Assembly (NCBI GenBank): GCA_946885665.1
Contig: CAMPGT010000048.1
Location: 1 to 17,662, forward strand
Reading direction: 5' to 3'
Length of the DNA: 17,662 nt
Source of the DNA: an uncultured Chitinophagaceae bacterium
Lineage (GTDB): Bacteria; Bacteroidota; Bacteroidia; Chitinophagales; Chitinophagaceae
In this document: positions 1-6,811 of the stretch, piece after piece
Numbering within the stretch: position 1 is the first letter of the stretch
How the letters are laid out: each line of letters begins with the position of its first letter
Position numbers and translations under genes: made by a program
The notes under the pieces: generated by a model
What the model saw: the letters and a program-made list of their open reading frames with translations, nothing else
Database searches by the model: none
What the model was told of the DNA's origin: nothing

Positions 1-120
1 CGGCAAAAGAAAATTGCTTTGTTTCCCAAGTCACTATTACCACCCGGAGGATTGTATTATTTTAGAAAGAAATTATTTGGAATTTTTTCCCAAAAACATC
101 TGTCGGAAATAAAAAGTTCT

Positions 121-147
121 TTTGCCCTTTGCCCTTTGCCTTTTGCC
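121..147. repeat. 7-bp tandem repeat TTTGCCY, four units
   Basis: Four consecutive 7-base units are visible: TTTGCCC at 121-127 and 128-134, TTTGCCT at 135-141, and a partial TTTGCC at 142-147. On the minus strand they read GGGCAAA. The array sits directly downstream of the stop codon of the minus-strand gene that ends at 149. A related 7-bp array (CAATGGG) lies near the other end of the window. Confidence 0.8.
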
Positions 148-148
148 G

Positions 149-403
149 TCAATTCATGCTCCTCTCACTATACTTCTCCTTGCAAAGAACATACGTAGAA
201 GGAACGTGATTGAAAAAAGAATTTTTGACAAGGTTATCAAACTGCTCCTGGTAGTGCATCTCTGCTTCTTCACCCACCACCTTCGATTTTTTCCAGTTTG
301 AAATTTTCTTAAATGCTTTTCGGCTGTTGTGACGAAGCCTGCTCTCGTTGATAAAAAACTGGCCTGTGATGGCTTTTCTTTTGTCGGGAAATAATAGGTT
401 CAT
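149..403 (-). CDS. Small hypothetical protein, paralogue of its neighbour
   Basis: I do not recognise this 84-residue protein. It has no signal peptide or membrane segment, so it is probably cytoplasmic. It is rich in Lys, Asn and aromatic residues. It resembles the 83-residue product of the gene just upstream (430-681). Both share an N-terminal F-x-I-N-[ED]-S block, an A-[FY]-x-K-I-x-x-W-K block in the middle and an S-F-x-x-[HY]-V-P-x-x-Y-[VI]-L block near the C-terminus, roughly a quarter identity by eye. The reading frame starts at an ATG 26 bases after the upstream gene's stop, so the two are probably co-transcribed. The paired conservation is the main reason to believe the gene is real. 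Function is unknown. Confidence 0.6.
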   Translation of the reverse strand: MNLLFPDKRKAITGQFFINESRLRHNSRKAFKKISNWKKSKVVGEEAEMHYQEQFDNLVKNSFFNHVPSTYVLCKEKYSERSMN

Positions 404-429
404 ACGGTTGGGTTACGGCTTTGGTTGAA

Positions 430-681
430 TTAATTCAGCGGAGCAAAAAAATACCCCTCTTCGCTTAAAATATAACTGTTGGGAACATAACTGCAGAACG
501 ACTTATTGATCAACTCCTGCGCCTCCTGGCGGTAACGCGTGCTGATGGCAGGTGTGCGAAGCGCAAATTTCCAGCTCTGTATCTTCAGGTAGGCAAGGTG
601 GCTGGCCTGCGCAATATGGCTGTCGTTGATGTGAAATTTCGCAGCCAGGTAATCCTGTTCATTTTCCAGGAAATGGTTCAT
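430..681 (-). CDS. Small hypothetical protein, first of a tandem paralogous pair
   Basis: This 83-residue product is the upstream partner of the gene at 149-403. It keeps the same three conserved blocks: H-I-N-D-S at the N-terminus, A-Y-L-K-I-Q-S-W-K in the middle, and S-F-C-S-Y-V-P-N-S-Y-I-L towards the end. It lacks a signal peptide, transmembrane segment or recognisable catalytic motif. The spacing of hydrophobic residues suggests a mainly helical fold, but this is inference. No known family comes to mind. The upstream side is a 280-base intergenic region shared with the divergent response regulator, in which I found no exact TAnnTTTG box for this gene. Confidence 0.6.
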   Translation of the reverse strand: MNHFLENEQDYLAAKFHINDSHIAQASHLAYLKIQSWKFALRTPAISTRYRQEAQELINKSFCSYVPNSYILSEEGYFFAPLN

Positions 682-961
682 AAGGGTTGGATTTTAGGGT
701 TCGTTGAATACCAGTGTTCAGGTACATCTCAAACGGGATTCAGTATCAAAAAATTGTGTTCGGGGCCTTTCTCCGCTTATACCATGCTTGCACGCCATTA
801 AAGTACGCAGCAATTGCACGCATATTATAAAAAACACTGTTAATCTGGCCCTTATGCCATGAACAACTTATCATCGAGTAAGGAGAAATACTTATGGCCG
901 CCTATTTTATTTTGACGTCCACAAAAAAGACTATTTATTTGATATTCAATTGTGCGAATCG

Positions 962-1411
962 ATGTTTAAACAGGACAAAAAGAGTACACATATACTTTTT
1001 TCGGATGATGACACCGATGATGCTTTGCTGTTTACGCAAGCCGCCGATCTCATGACAACTTCCATCCTTCTCTCCTTTGCAGAGGATGGTGAACAGCTAA
1101 TGCGGTACCTCTCCAGGGAAACACTCCCCGACCTGATATTTCTCGATCTGAACATGCCCGTAAAAAACGGTATCGAATGTCTCGAAGAAATCAGGAGCGA
1201 CAAGAACCTCGACTACCTGCCCGTAATCATCTACACCACTTCCGACAATCCAAAGGATATTGAAACCTGTTTTTCGCTGCGGGCCAATCTATATGTTGTA
1301 AAGCCCACTTCTTTCGAAAGCATTATCAAAACGCTGAAGAAGATCATCAACATGGACTTCACCCATCAAAGCTTTCCTCCAAGAGAAAATTTTCTATTGC
1401 AAAGTGCGTGA
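962..1411 (+). CDS. Stand-alone response regulator receiver protein
   Basis: The 149-residue product is a single CheY-like receiver domain with no output domain. Visible hallmarks are the acidic pocket (D15-D17 in L-F-S-D-D-D), the phosphoacceptor D62 in F-L-D-L-N-M-P, the switch Thr around 92-93 in I-Y-T-T-S, and K114 in V-V-K-P. The fold fills almost the whole protein; the last 20 residues are a short tail. It most resembles Rcp1-type single-domain regulators, which pass phosphate between kinases or act by protein-protein contact. No histidine kinase lies in the window, so its partner is unknown. I chose ATG 962 over the in-frame TTG at 950, which would add only four residues. ung begins 20 bases downstream and plsC follows, suggesting a transcription unit. 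Confidence 0.9.
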   Translation: MFKQDKKSTHILFSDDDTDDALLFTQAADLMTTSILLSFAEDGEQLMRYLSRETLPDLIFLDLNMPVKNGIECLEEIRSDKNLDYLPVIIYTTSDNPKDIETCFSLRANLYVVKPTSFESIIKTLKKIINMDFTHQSFPPRENFLLQSA

Positions 1412-1431
1412 TACTTTGTAATTAGCACTTC

Positions 1432-2103
1432 ATGGATGTTAAGATCGAAGAAAGCTGGAAATCGGTTTTAAAGAATGAATTCAGCAAGCCTTATTTCCTG
1501 GAGGCGGTTACATTTCTGAAAACAGAAAAGGCTTTGGGAAAAGTGATCTATCCCCCCGGGGCACTGATATTTAACGCCTTCAACACAACGCCTTTTACCC
1601 ATACAAAAGTGGTGCTGCTTGGCCAGGATCCCTATCACGGTAAGGGACAAGCGCACGGACTCAGTTTTTCGGTGCCTGAGGGCATCAAACCTCCCCCCTC
1701 GCTCATCAATATTTTTAAAGAGCTGAATGCAGATACAGGCATGCCCATTCCACAGCACGGCAATCTTACAAAATGGGCAACGCAGGGAGTTCTGCTGTTG
1801 AATGCCTGTCTTACCGTCAGGCAAAACGATCCGCTTAGCCATTCAAAAATTGGCTGGACCTCATTTACAGATGCCGTGATCAGCACCGTTTCATCTGCAA
1901 AAAAAAATGTGGTGTTCCTGCTGTGGGGAAAATTTGCGCAGGAAAAGCAGGCACTTATCGATGAAACGAAACATCTTGTGCTTAAAGCGGCACATCCTTC
2001 TCCCTTTTCCGCAAATAATGGTTTCTTTGGGTGCCGGCATTTTTCAAAAACAAACGACTACCTCGTAAAAAACGGCATTGACCCCATCGACTGGTCTTTA
2101 TAA
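1432..2103 (+). CDS. ung: Uracil-DNA glycosylase, family 1
   Basis: The enzyme removes uracil from DNA to start base excision repair. The 223-residue length is typical of the family. Diagnostic motifs are all present: the water-activating loop G-Q-D-P-Y-H-G (64-70, catalytic D66), the uracil-binding segment L-L-L-N-A-C-L-T-V with N124, and the leucine-loop motif H-P-S-P-F-S-A (188-194, H188), where the usual Leu after Pro is Phe. These match Asp64, Asn123 and His187 of the E. coli enzyme closely in position. The ATG lies 20 bases after the response regulator stop with no Shine-Dalgarno sequence. A near-promoter string TACTTTG (1412-1418) sits in this gap but is one base short of the consensus. 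Its stop is 7 bases before plsC. Confidence 0.97.
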   Translation: MDVKIEESWKSVLKNEFSKPYFLEAVTFLKTEKALGKVIYPPGALIFNAFNTTPFTHTKVVLLGQDPYHGKGQAHGLSFSVPEGIKPPPSLINIFKELNADTGMPIPQHGNLTKWATQGVLLLNACLTVRQNDPLSHSKIGWTSFTDAVISTVSSAKKNVVFLLWGKFAQEKQALIDETKHLVLKAAHPSPFSANNGFFGCRHFSKTNDYLVKNGIDPIDWSL

Positions 2104-2110
2104 ACGAAAC

Positions 2111-2845
2111 ATGAGGATACTGAAAGAAATATTTGGAAGAATTTGGGCATTGTGGGCGGCATTGCTTTTTGTGGTCACCATGCTCATATTTTTGGTGCCC
2201 ATCATGCTTTTCGCTTATTACCGGAAGGATCCGCAGAAAACACTGACTTTTATTACCCTTTCAAGGTGGTGGATGAAAATATTCCTTAACCTCGCAGGCT
2301 TCCCCCTGCGTATTAAAGGAAAGGAGCATTTCGCACCGGGCGAAAATTACATTGTACTCTGCAATCATAATTCGTTTATGGATGTGCCCGTGTCCTACCC
2401 TGCCATCCCCGGCGGGAATAAAACCATTGCGAAGATTGAAATGTCGCGGGTTCCGTTATTTGGCCTCATCTATAAAATTGGAAGTGTGCTCGTCGACAGA
2501 AAAAGCGAAACAAGCAAGAAAGAGAGTTTTCAAAAGATGAAGGAAGTTCTTCAAATGGGATTGCACATGTGCATCTACCCCGAGGGTACAAGAAACCGCA
2601 CCGCGCAGCCGCTGAAATCCTTTCACAGCGGTGCTTTCCGGTTAGCAGTCGACACCGGGAAACAGATCGTGCCGGCGCTTATCTTCAACACGAAAAAGGT
2701 TTTGCCACCGAATAAAATTTTTTATGCCATGCCGCACCCGCTGGAGATTCATTTTTTACCTCCCGTAGAACCGGGAGACAATGCGGACGTGTTACGGGAA
2801 AAGATTTGGACGATGATGAGGGATTATTATGTGCGGGAGACGTGA
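2111..2845 (+). CDS. plsC: 1-acyl-sn-glycerol-3-phosphate acyltransferase (PlsC/LPLAT family)
   Basis: This inner-membrane enzyme is predicted to acylate lysophosphatidic acid to phosphatidic acid, the precursor of membrane phospholipids. In the 244-residue product, an N-terminal hydrophobic segment (about 13-36) anchors it. The catalytic H-x4-D motif is N-H-N-S-F-M-D (H86, D91), and the substrate-binding motif Y-P-E-G-T-R is at 156-161. An in-frame ATG at 2078 would overlap ung by 26 bases, but ATG 2111, 7 bases after the ung stop, gives the normal membrane-anchor N-terminus and is preferred. The stop codon lies inside a 7-base tandem repeat (CGTGAAA twice, 2841-2854). Some family members acylate lipid A or ornithine lipids, so exact substrate is not proven. 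Confidence 0.93.
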   Translation: MRILKEIFGRIWALWAALLFVVTMLIFLVPIMLFAYYRKDPQKTLTFITLSRWWMKIFLNLAGFPLRIKGKEHFAPGENYIVLCNHNSFMDVPVSYPAIPGGNKTIAKIEMSRVPLFGLIYKIGSVLVDRKSETSKKESFQKMKEVLQMGLHMCIYPEGTRNRTAQPLKSFHSGAFRLAVDTGKQIVPALIFNTKKVLPPNKIFYAMPHPLEIHFLPPVEPGDNADVLREKIWTMMRDYYVRET

Positions 2846-2854
2846 AACGTGAAA
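2841..2854. repeat. 7-bp duplication CGTGAAA overlapping the plsC stop
   Basis: CGTGAAA occurs twice in tandem (2841-2847 and 2848-2854). The first copy contains the plsC TGA stop. With the TTTGCCY and CAATGGG arrays this is the third 7-bp tandem unit placed at a gene boundary in the window. Two units alone could be chance. Confidence 0.5.
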
Positions 2855-2859
2855 CTGAA

Positions 2860-3015
2860 GTCCTCCCCCGGTCCCTCCTTCGTCGGGACCACCCCCTCCG
2901 GAGGGGGATAGTAAAATGCACGACGAGCCACATATCCCCGCTGGCGGAATAGGCAAAGCGCGAGACGACAACCATATCCCCCGCTGGCGGGGGTGGCGCG
3001 GAGCGCCGGGGGTGG
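2860..3015. repeat. GC-rich palindromic intergenic repeat cluster
   Basis: Four inverted repeats lie between the convergent plsC and lptD genes. GGTCCC pairs with GGGACC (2870-2875 with 2885-2890). A perfect 16-base palindrome CCCCCTCCGGAGGGGG is at 2892-2907. CCCCCGC-TG-GCGGGGG is at 2978-2993. GGCGC-GGA-GCGCC is at 2995-3007, flanked by direct copies of GGGGGTGG (2989-2996 and 3008-3015). The segment CATATCCCCGCTGGCGG (2931-2947) recurs with one extra C at 2973-2990. The structure resembles repetitive extragenic palindromes and could also stop transcription from both sides. Whether it recurs elsewhere in the genome cannot be seen here. Confidence 0.75.
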
Positions 3016-3019
3016 ACCC

Positions 3020-5737
3020 TTACTGAGAAAGAAACTGCTTATTCCTGTTAATCCTCAAATCACGCAGAATACCACTCTTCGGGCTGATCGTAATATTGAA
3101 AGACCGGTACCGGCCAACAGGCGTAACGTTAATGGACATCTGCCAGCAGTGCATCTCCCTCGAGATAAACATCGTGAGCATCTGAATCTCCGTATTCTTC
3201 ACATCATAAAAAGTATTCATCCCCACCTTCCACCGCGGCGTCAAATTGAAATCACCATTGATACTCGCCGTCGAATTGATTTCCGTTGAATAAGTATAAT
3301 CGCGGTTGAGCCGTCGAAAAAAGTTCAGCGAATACGAAATATTCACGCTCCACGGAATATTGAAATCCGCGAACTCGGCAGGGTTCTGCCGGATATAGTC
3401 CAGTTGCGCCATTTCTTCTTCCGAAGTAAGCGGCGCCATGTCGTCCATCGCCTCCTCATCCTGCTGCGCCTTCTCTTCGTCCTTAGGCTTGCTCTTGAAG
3501 TTCGTGGATATGGAAAGGCTGCCGTTCGTTAACCGTCCCGGCGAAAACTTCCCGCCGGACCAAACATACTTGTCGATGCGGTCGCCCAATTCGTTCACCT
3601 GGTAGGGATCGAGCGTACCGCTGGCGGTAATGCTGATCTTGTCGAACAAGGTGCTGCGCGCATACAATGATATGGTGGAAAGCTTGAACGAATCGGCCAT
3701 CAGGTTATACGAACCGTTGAAGCCAAACCCGTCTATGAGCTTTACTTTTTTAAGCGCGATGCCGGTGTCCTGTTTTGACCTCGTCTTCATTTCAAGGTTA
3801 TTGTCGAAACCGAAGCTGACTCCGCCAAAAGTTCCTTCGCCAAATGGCGAATAGATCGCGCCATCGAAATAGGAAAACCTTTGCGTGCGCTCCGGATGGC
3901 TGCTGTCGATCCTTACATCATAATAATCCTTGCTGGTAAGATCAGGTTTGTAGTTCAGCGACACCGTAGGCCTGATCACGTGCCTCACGGCCTGTATCTT
4001 GCTCTTCTTTCCAAACTTATCGAACTTACCGAACAACGCGGTGCTGAGGCTGAGGCTGAAAGTAACGTCGTGCTGCGCAAAAAAACCTTTCGTGATCACC
4101 GTGTCGATGTCTTTTCCTGTCTCGTCCCATTTTCTTTCAAACTTGCGCGAGAACCATCTTTCGCCGTAGGAGATACCCGGAGAAATCTGCAGCGGACCAA
4201 GCGAAGGCAGCGACAGTTGAATCGGAATGTTGTGCTGTGCACCCCATTGCATGGTATCCACCAGGTTTTTAAAGCTGAAGAGCGAATCATAGAAGTTCAC
4301 TTCATTGGCAAAGTTTGAATTGAGGCCGATACCAAGCTTTTCATACCATTTCGGTGTGCCCGCAAATTCTTTTTTCTGAAGCGGGTACAGGGTGTTCATC
4401 GTGAAACCCACAGTGGGGAGGTTAAGGTTGATGACACCCGTATTGTTGTTCTGGCTGTGGTTCGCGCTGACGGTAAGATTGGCGATATCCCACGTTTTCG
4501 AATACGAGATAGATGAGTTCATCTGGTTCGTATAATTTCTCACGGGATTGTTGAGCTGCAGCCTGTTGAACTTTGTGGAACCCGCGTTCACGTTCGCCTG
4601 GAAGTTAGTGCCGGGCCTGGCCTTGCTGTCGACCTGGTGGCTCCAGTTGATGTTAAAGGTTCTGGTGTCGGTAAATTCCGACTTTGGATCGTCGCCAAGC
4701 AAACGGGTGCGCTGCATGGTAAACGCCATGCGGCCGTTATACCGGTAACGCACACGGTATTCCGGCTCAAAGTACAGCGCCCAGCCGCCGTAGGTGTAGA
4801 TGTCGCCCCTGATCCTGGCATCGAGATTATCGTTGAACACCTTATAATAGCCCATGCTTTGCAGCCCAAGGCCAAATTGTTCGCTCGTGGTGAACTGGGG
4901 TGGCAGGAACCCCGAGTGGCGGCCCGAACTGATGGGGAAAATTCCAAAAGGAAGGTAGATCGGTATGGGTACGCCTTCGAATTCGGGATGGATCGGGCCC
5001 GTGACCGCCAGTTTCTGGTTCACGAGCTTCATCTTGTTGGCGATAAAAGCGAAATGCGGCGTGTCGAGGTTGCAGGTGGTGAACTGGCTCCTGTAAGCAT
5101 AAAAATCCCTTACAGAAACTTTCTTCACCTTTTCGCCCTGTATGAATATTTCGCCCTGTTGCGTAATGGCATGCTGCGTAAGACCGCGTTGCGTTTTCGT
5201 GTTATACTTGATCACGTCGGCCTCGGTGGTCGTTTCACCCTGCACCATCTTCGGCTTGCCCACGTTTTTACCGGCGGTGTCCGACCGGTAGGTGGCCGTC
5301 ACCATGTTCGTTTCCTGGTCGATAAGAATACTGTCGGCTGCCAGGTCCATGTCACCCTTTGTTACCTTGCCCTCGCTGAACAGGATGATCTTTTTTTCGG
5401 GAATGATGAAGACGATGGAATCGGAGGCGCTGTAGTCTATTGGCTGGTCGAGTGAATCTTTGGACAGGTTTACGTTAACGGTATCGGTAACCTGGGTGAG
5501 GCTGTCGCTTTGCATGGGAACGGTGTCGCTGAGCGTTCGAAGCGCATCGCGGGGAGATGGAATCGTATCGTTTGAAACGCCTGGCGGAGCGGTGGTATCT
5601 GCAATAATCGTTAAATGGTTGTAAAATTTTTTCGAAGATGCATCGTTAGCACTAATATAGTTCGTTATGAGTACGAACAGCCCACATAAAAACCACGCTG
5701 AACTGTATTTTGAGTTATTTTTGCGTCCGTCACTCAT
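3020..5737 (-). CDS. lptD: LPS-assembly outer-membrane protein LptD
   Basis: LptD is the outer-membrane beta-barrel that inserts LPS into the outer leaflet. The 905-residue product has a signal peptide (hydrophobic core about 14-30, ending I-S-A), a Ser/Thr/Asp-rich linker (about 50-105), an OstA-like jellyroll region (about 106-215), and a long barrel with alternating aromatic strands to the C-terminus. The segment F-T-T-C-N-L-D-T-P-H-F (219-229) and the following P-I-P-I-Y-L-P-F-G-I-F-P are characteristic of Bacteroidota LptD. The mature chain has only two cysteines, C222 and C864. A highly acidic segment (about 753-775) probably forms a loop. The frame is open upstream to 5923, over the divergent amidase, but ATG 5737 gives the signal peptide and leaves a 79-base divergent promoter region. 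Confidence 0.9.
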   Translation of the reverse strand: MSDGRKNNSKYSSAWFLCGLFVLITNYISANDASSKKFYNHLTIIADTTAPPGVSNDTIPSPRDALRTLSDTVPMQSDSLTQVTDTVNVNLSKDSLDQPIDYSASDSIVFIIPEKKIILFSEGKVTKGDMDLAADSILIDQETNMVTATYRSDTAGKNVGKPKMVQGETTTEADVIKYNTKTQRGLTQHAITQQGEIFIQGEKVKKVSVRDFYAYRSQFTTCNLDTPHFAFIANKMKLVNQKLAVTGPIHPEFEGVPIPIYLPFGIFPISSGRHSGFLPPQFTTSEQFGLGLQSMGYYKVFNDNLDARIRGDIYTYGGWALYFEPEYRVRYRYNGRMAFTMQRTRLLGDDPKSEFTDTRTFNINWSHQVDSKARPGTNFQANVNAGSTKFNRLQLNNPVRNYTNQMNSSISYSKTWDIANLTVSANHSQNNNTGVINLNLPTVGFTMNTLYPLQKKEFAGTPKWYEKLGIGLNSNFANEVNFYDSLFSFKNLVDTMQWGAQHNIPIQLSLPSLGPLQISPGISYGERWFSRKFERKWDETGKDIDTVITKGFFAQHDVTFSLSLSTALFGKFDKFGKKSKIQAVRHVIRPTVSLNYKPDLTSKDYYDVRIDSSHPERTQRFSYFDGAIYSPFGEGTFGGVSFGFDNNLEMKTRSKQDTGIALKKVKLIDGFGFNGSYNLMADSFKLSTISLYARSTLFDKISITASGTLDPYQVNELGDRIDKYVWSGGKFSPGRLTNGSLSISTNFKSKPKDEEKAQQDEEAMDDMAPLTSEEEMAQLDYIRQNPAEFADFNIPWSVNISYSLNFFRRLNRDYTYSTEINSTASINGDFNLTPRWKVGMNTFYDVKNTEIQMLTMFISREMHCWQMSINVTPVGRYRSFNITISPKSGILRDLRINRNKQFLSQ

Positions 5738-5751
5738 AAGTAGGTAGTGGG

Positions 5752-5759
5752 CAAAAGTA
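5752..5759 (-). promoter_or_regulatory. Bacteroidota-type -7 box (TACTTTTG) for lptD
   Basis: On the minus strand TACTTTTG matches TAnnTTTG exactly. It lies 14 bases upstream of the lptD ATG, which would give a very short leader. The 10-base string CTACTTTTGC (5751-5760) is identical to the one upstream of ychF. I see no clear -33 TTTG at the right distance. Confidence 0.5.
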
Positions 5760-5816
5760 GCTATTAATGAATTAAGATTATGTGAAGATTGCCCGTATGA
5801 AAATGACTTCAATACT

Positions 5817-6737
5817 ATGGTAAAAAAATTGCAGAAATTATTTTTTTCCTTCTTCATCATTGCAGTGTTCTTGTCGGTTGCGGCACCGGAAATACGTGCC
5901 CAGCAAAAAGCCGCGTTACGCACGATTATTGTAGATGCGGGTCATGGCGGTAAGGCCACCGGGGCGAAGGGAGATTACTCATATGAAAAGAATATTGCAC
6001 TGGATATTGCGTTAAAGCTCGGAAAAAAGCTGGAAAAGGAATTTCCTGAAATAAAAATTCTGTACACGCGCACCACCGACGTTTACACAGACAACCGGTG
6101 GAGGGCGGATTTTGCCAACTCAAACAAGGGAGATCTTTTTGTATCTATACATGTCAACGCCGGTCCGCGCATCCGCCACAGCAAGTTTGCGGGCTACCGT
6201 ACAAAAGTGTGGTACACCGGAAAAGGCAAGAACAGAAAGAAACACTCCCGGAGGGTTCCGAGATACACCGTTTATTACACCGACAACCCGTCGCACGGTA
6301 CCGAAACTTATATCTGGGCCGCCGACCGCAGCGATGAAAAGGAACAGTTCATCGGAAGTGACGTGAACAGCCCCGAAGTTCTTGAAGACTCCACCGAATA
6401 CACACCCGACATCAACGATCCCGAATTCAAGGCCAAGGCGCTGCTTTGGACAAAACGCTATTTCGACAAAAGCTACATGCTCGCCTCTTTTGTTGAAGAG
6501 GCATTCATTGGCGTGGGACGTTTCAGCAGGGGTGTAAAACAAAGAAACGAGAAAGGCATCTGGGTGCTGCAGGCCACGTCAATGCCGAGTATACTCGTAG
6601 AAACAGGCTTCATCACCTACAGGAAAGATGAAGATTACCTCAACAGCGAAAAGGGCCAGGACGAAGTGGCCGAAAATGTTCTCGCTGCAATTAAGAAATA
6701 CAAGATGGTTACCGAAGGAGGAAAAGCAGCCAGGTAA
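5817..6737 (+). CDS. N-acetylmuramoyl-L-alanine amidase (Amidase_3)
   Basis: This zinc hydrolase cleaves the bond between MurNAc and the stem peptide in peptidoglycan. The 306-residue product starts with a signal peptide (about 1-28, ending R-A-Q), so it acts in the periplasm. Zinc ligands are H43 in D-A-G-H-G-G, E57 in Y-E-K-N and H112 in S-I-H-V-N-A. The catalytic glutamate is E262 in L-V-E-T-G-F. Between H112 and the conserved G-T-E-T-Y-I motif (161-166) is an unusually long, strongly basic insertion (about 117-160, with clusters such as K-G-K-N-R-K-K-H-S-R-R). There are no LysM or SPOR domains, so it is not a direct counterpart of E. coli AmiC, which carries an AMIN domain. It is divergent from lptD and leads the MCE and OstA-like genes. 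Confidence 0.93.
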   Translation: MVKKLQKLFFSFFIIAVFLSVAAPEIRAQQKAALRTIIVDAGHGGKATGAKGDYSYEKNIALDIALKLGKKLEKEFPEIKILYTRTTDVYTDNRWRADFANSNKGDLFVSIHVNAGPRIRHSKFAGYRTKVWYTGKGKNRKKHSRRVPRYTVYYTDNPSHGTETYIWAADRSDEKEQFIGSDVNSPEVLEDSTEYTPDINDPEFKAKALLWTKRYFDKSYMLASFVEEAFIGVGRFSRGVKQRNEKGIWVLQATSMPSILVETGFITYRKDEDYLNSEKGQDEVAENVLAAIKKYKMVTEGGKAAR

Positions 6738-6761
6738 GAGGTTTGGCGGTATGGTTTTTTA

Positions 6762-6795
6762 TGTACAATTTTATCCCTCTAAATGTACAGGTACA
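6762..6795. promoter_or_regulatory. Cluster of GTACA motifs before the MCE gene
   Basis: The 74-base gap between amidase and MCE genes contains TGTACA at 6762-6767 and again at 6784-6789, 22 bases apart (about two helical turns), then GTACA at 6791-6795. TGTACA is itself palindromic. This could be a regulator-binding array or chance in AT-rich DNA. No TAnnTTTG box is seen here. Confidence 0.3.
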
Positions 6796-6811
6796 ATAAA
6801 AAACCCTTTTC

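Noticed and set aside
1..148. CGGCAAAAG at 1-9 and its reverse complement at 140-148, possible terminal inverted repeats of a small element.
   Set aside because: The match stops after 9 bases, the right copy is part of the TTTGCCY array, no target duplication can be seen, and the window begins exactly at the left copy.
598..801. Plus-strand 67-residue reading frame.
   Set aside because: It overlaps the antisense of the paralogous small gene at 430-681 and has no signal, domain or paralogue support.
894..1055. An ATG at 894 preceded by a perfect AAGGAG at 880-885, opening a frame of about 53 codons.
   Set aside because: It runs out of frame into the response regulator gene, has no recognisable protein features, and Shine-Dalgarno sequences are not used by the neighbouring genes.
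4637..5455. Long plus-strand frame of 272 codons opposite lptD.
   Set aside because: It is antisense to a well-supported lptD; its composition (Val, Arg, His-rich) is that of a shadow frame.
5738..5923. Upstream extension of the lptD frame giving 62 more residues.
   Set aside because: It would overlap the signal peptide codons of the divergent amidase and bury LptD's own signal peptide.
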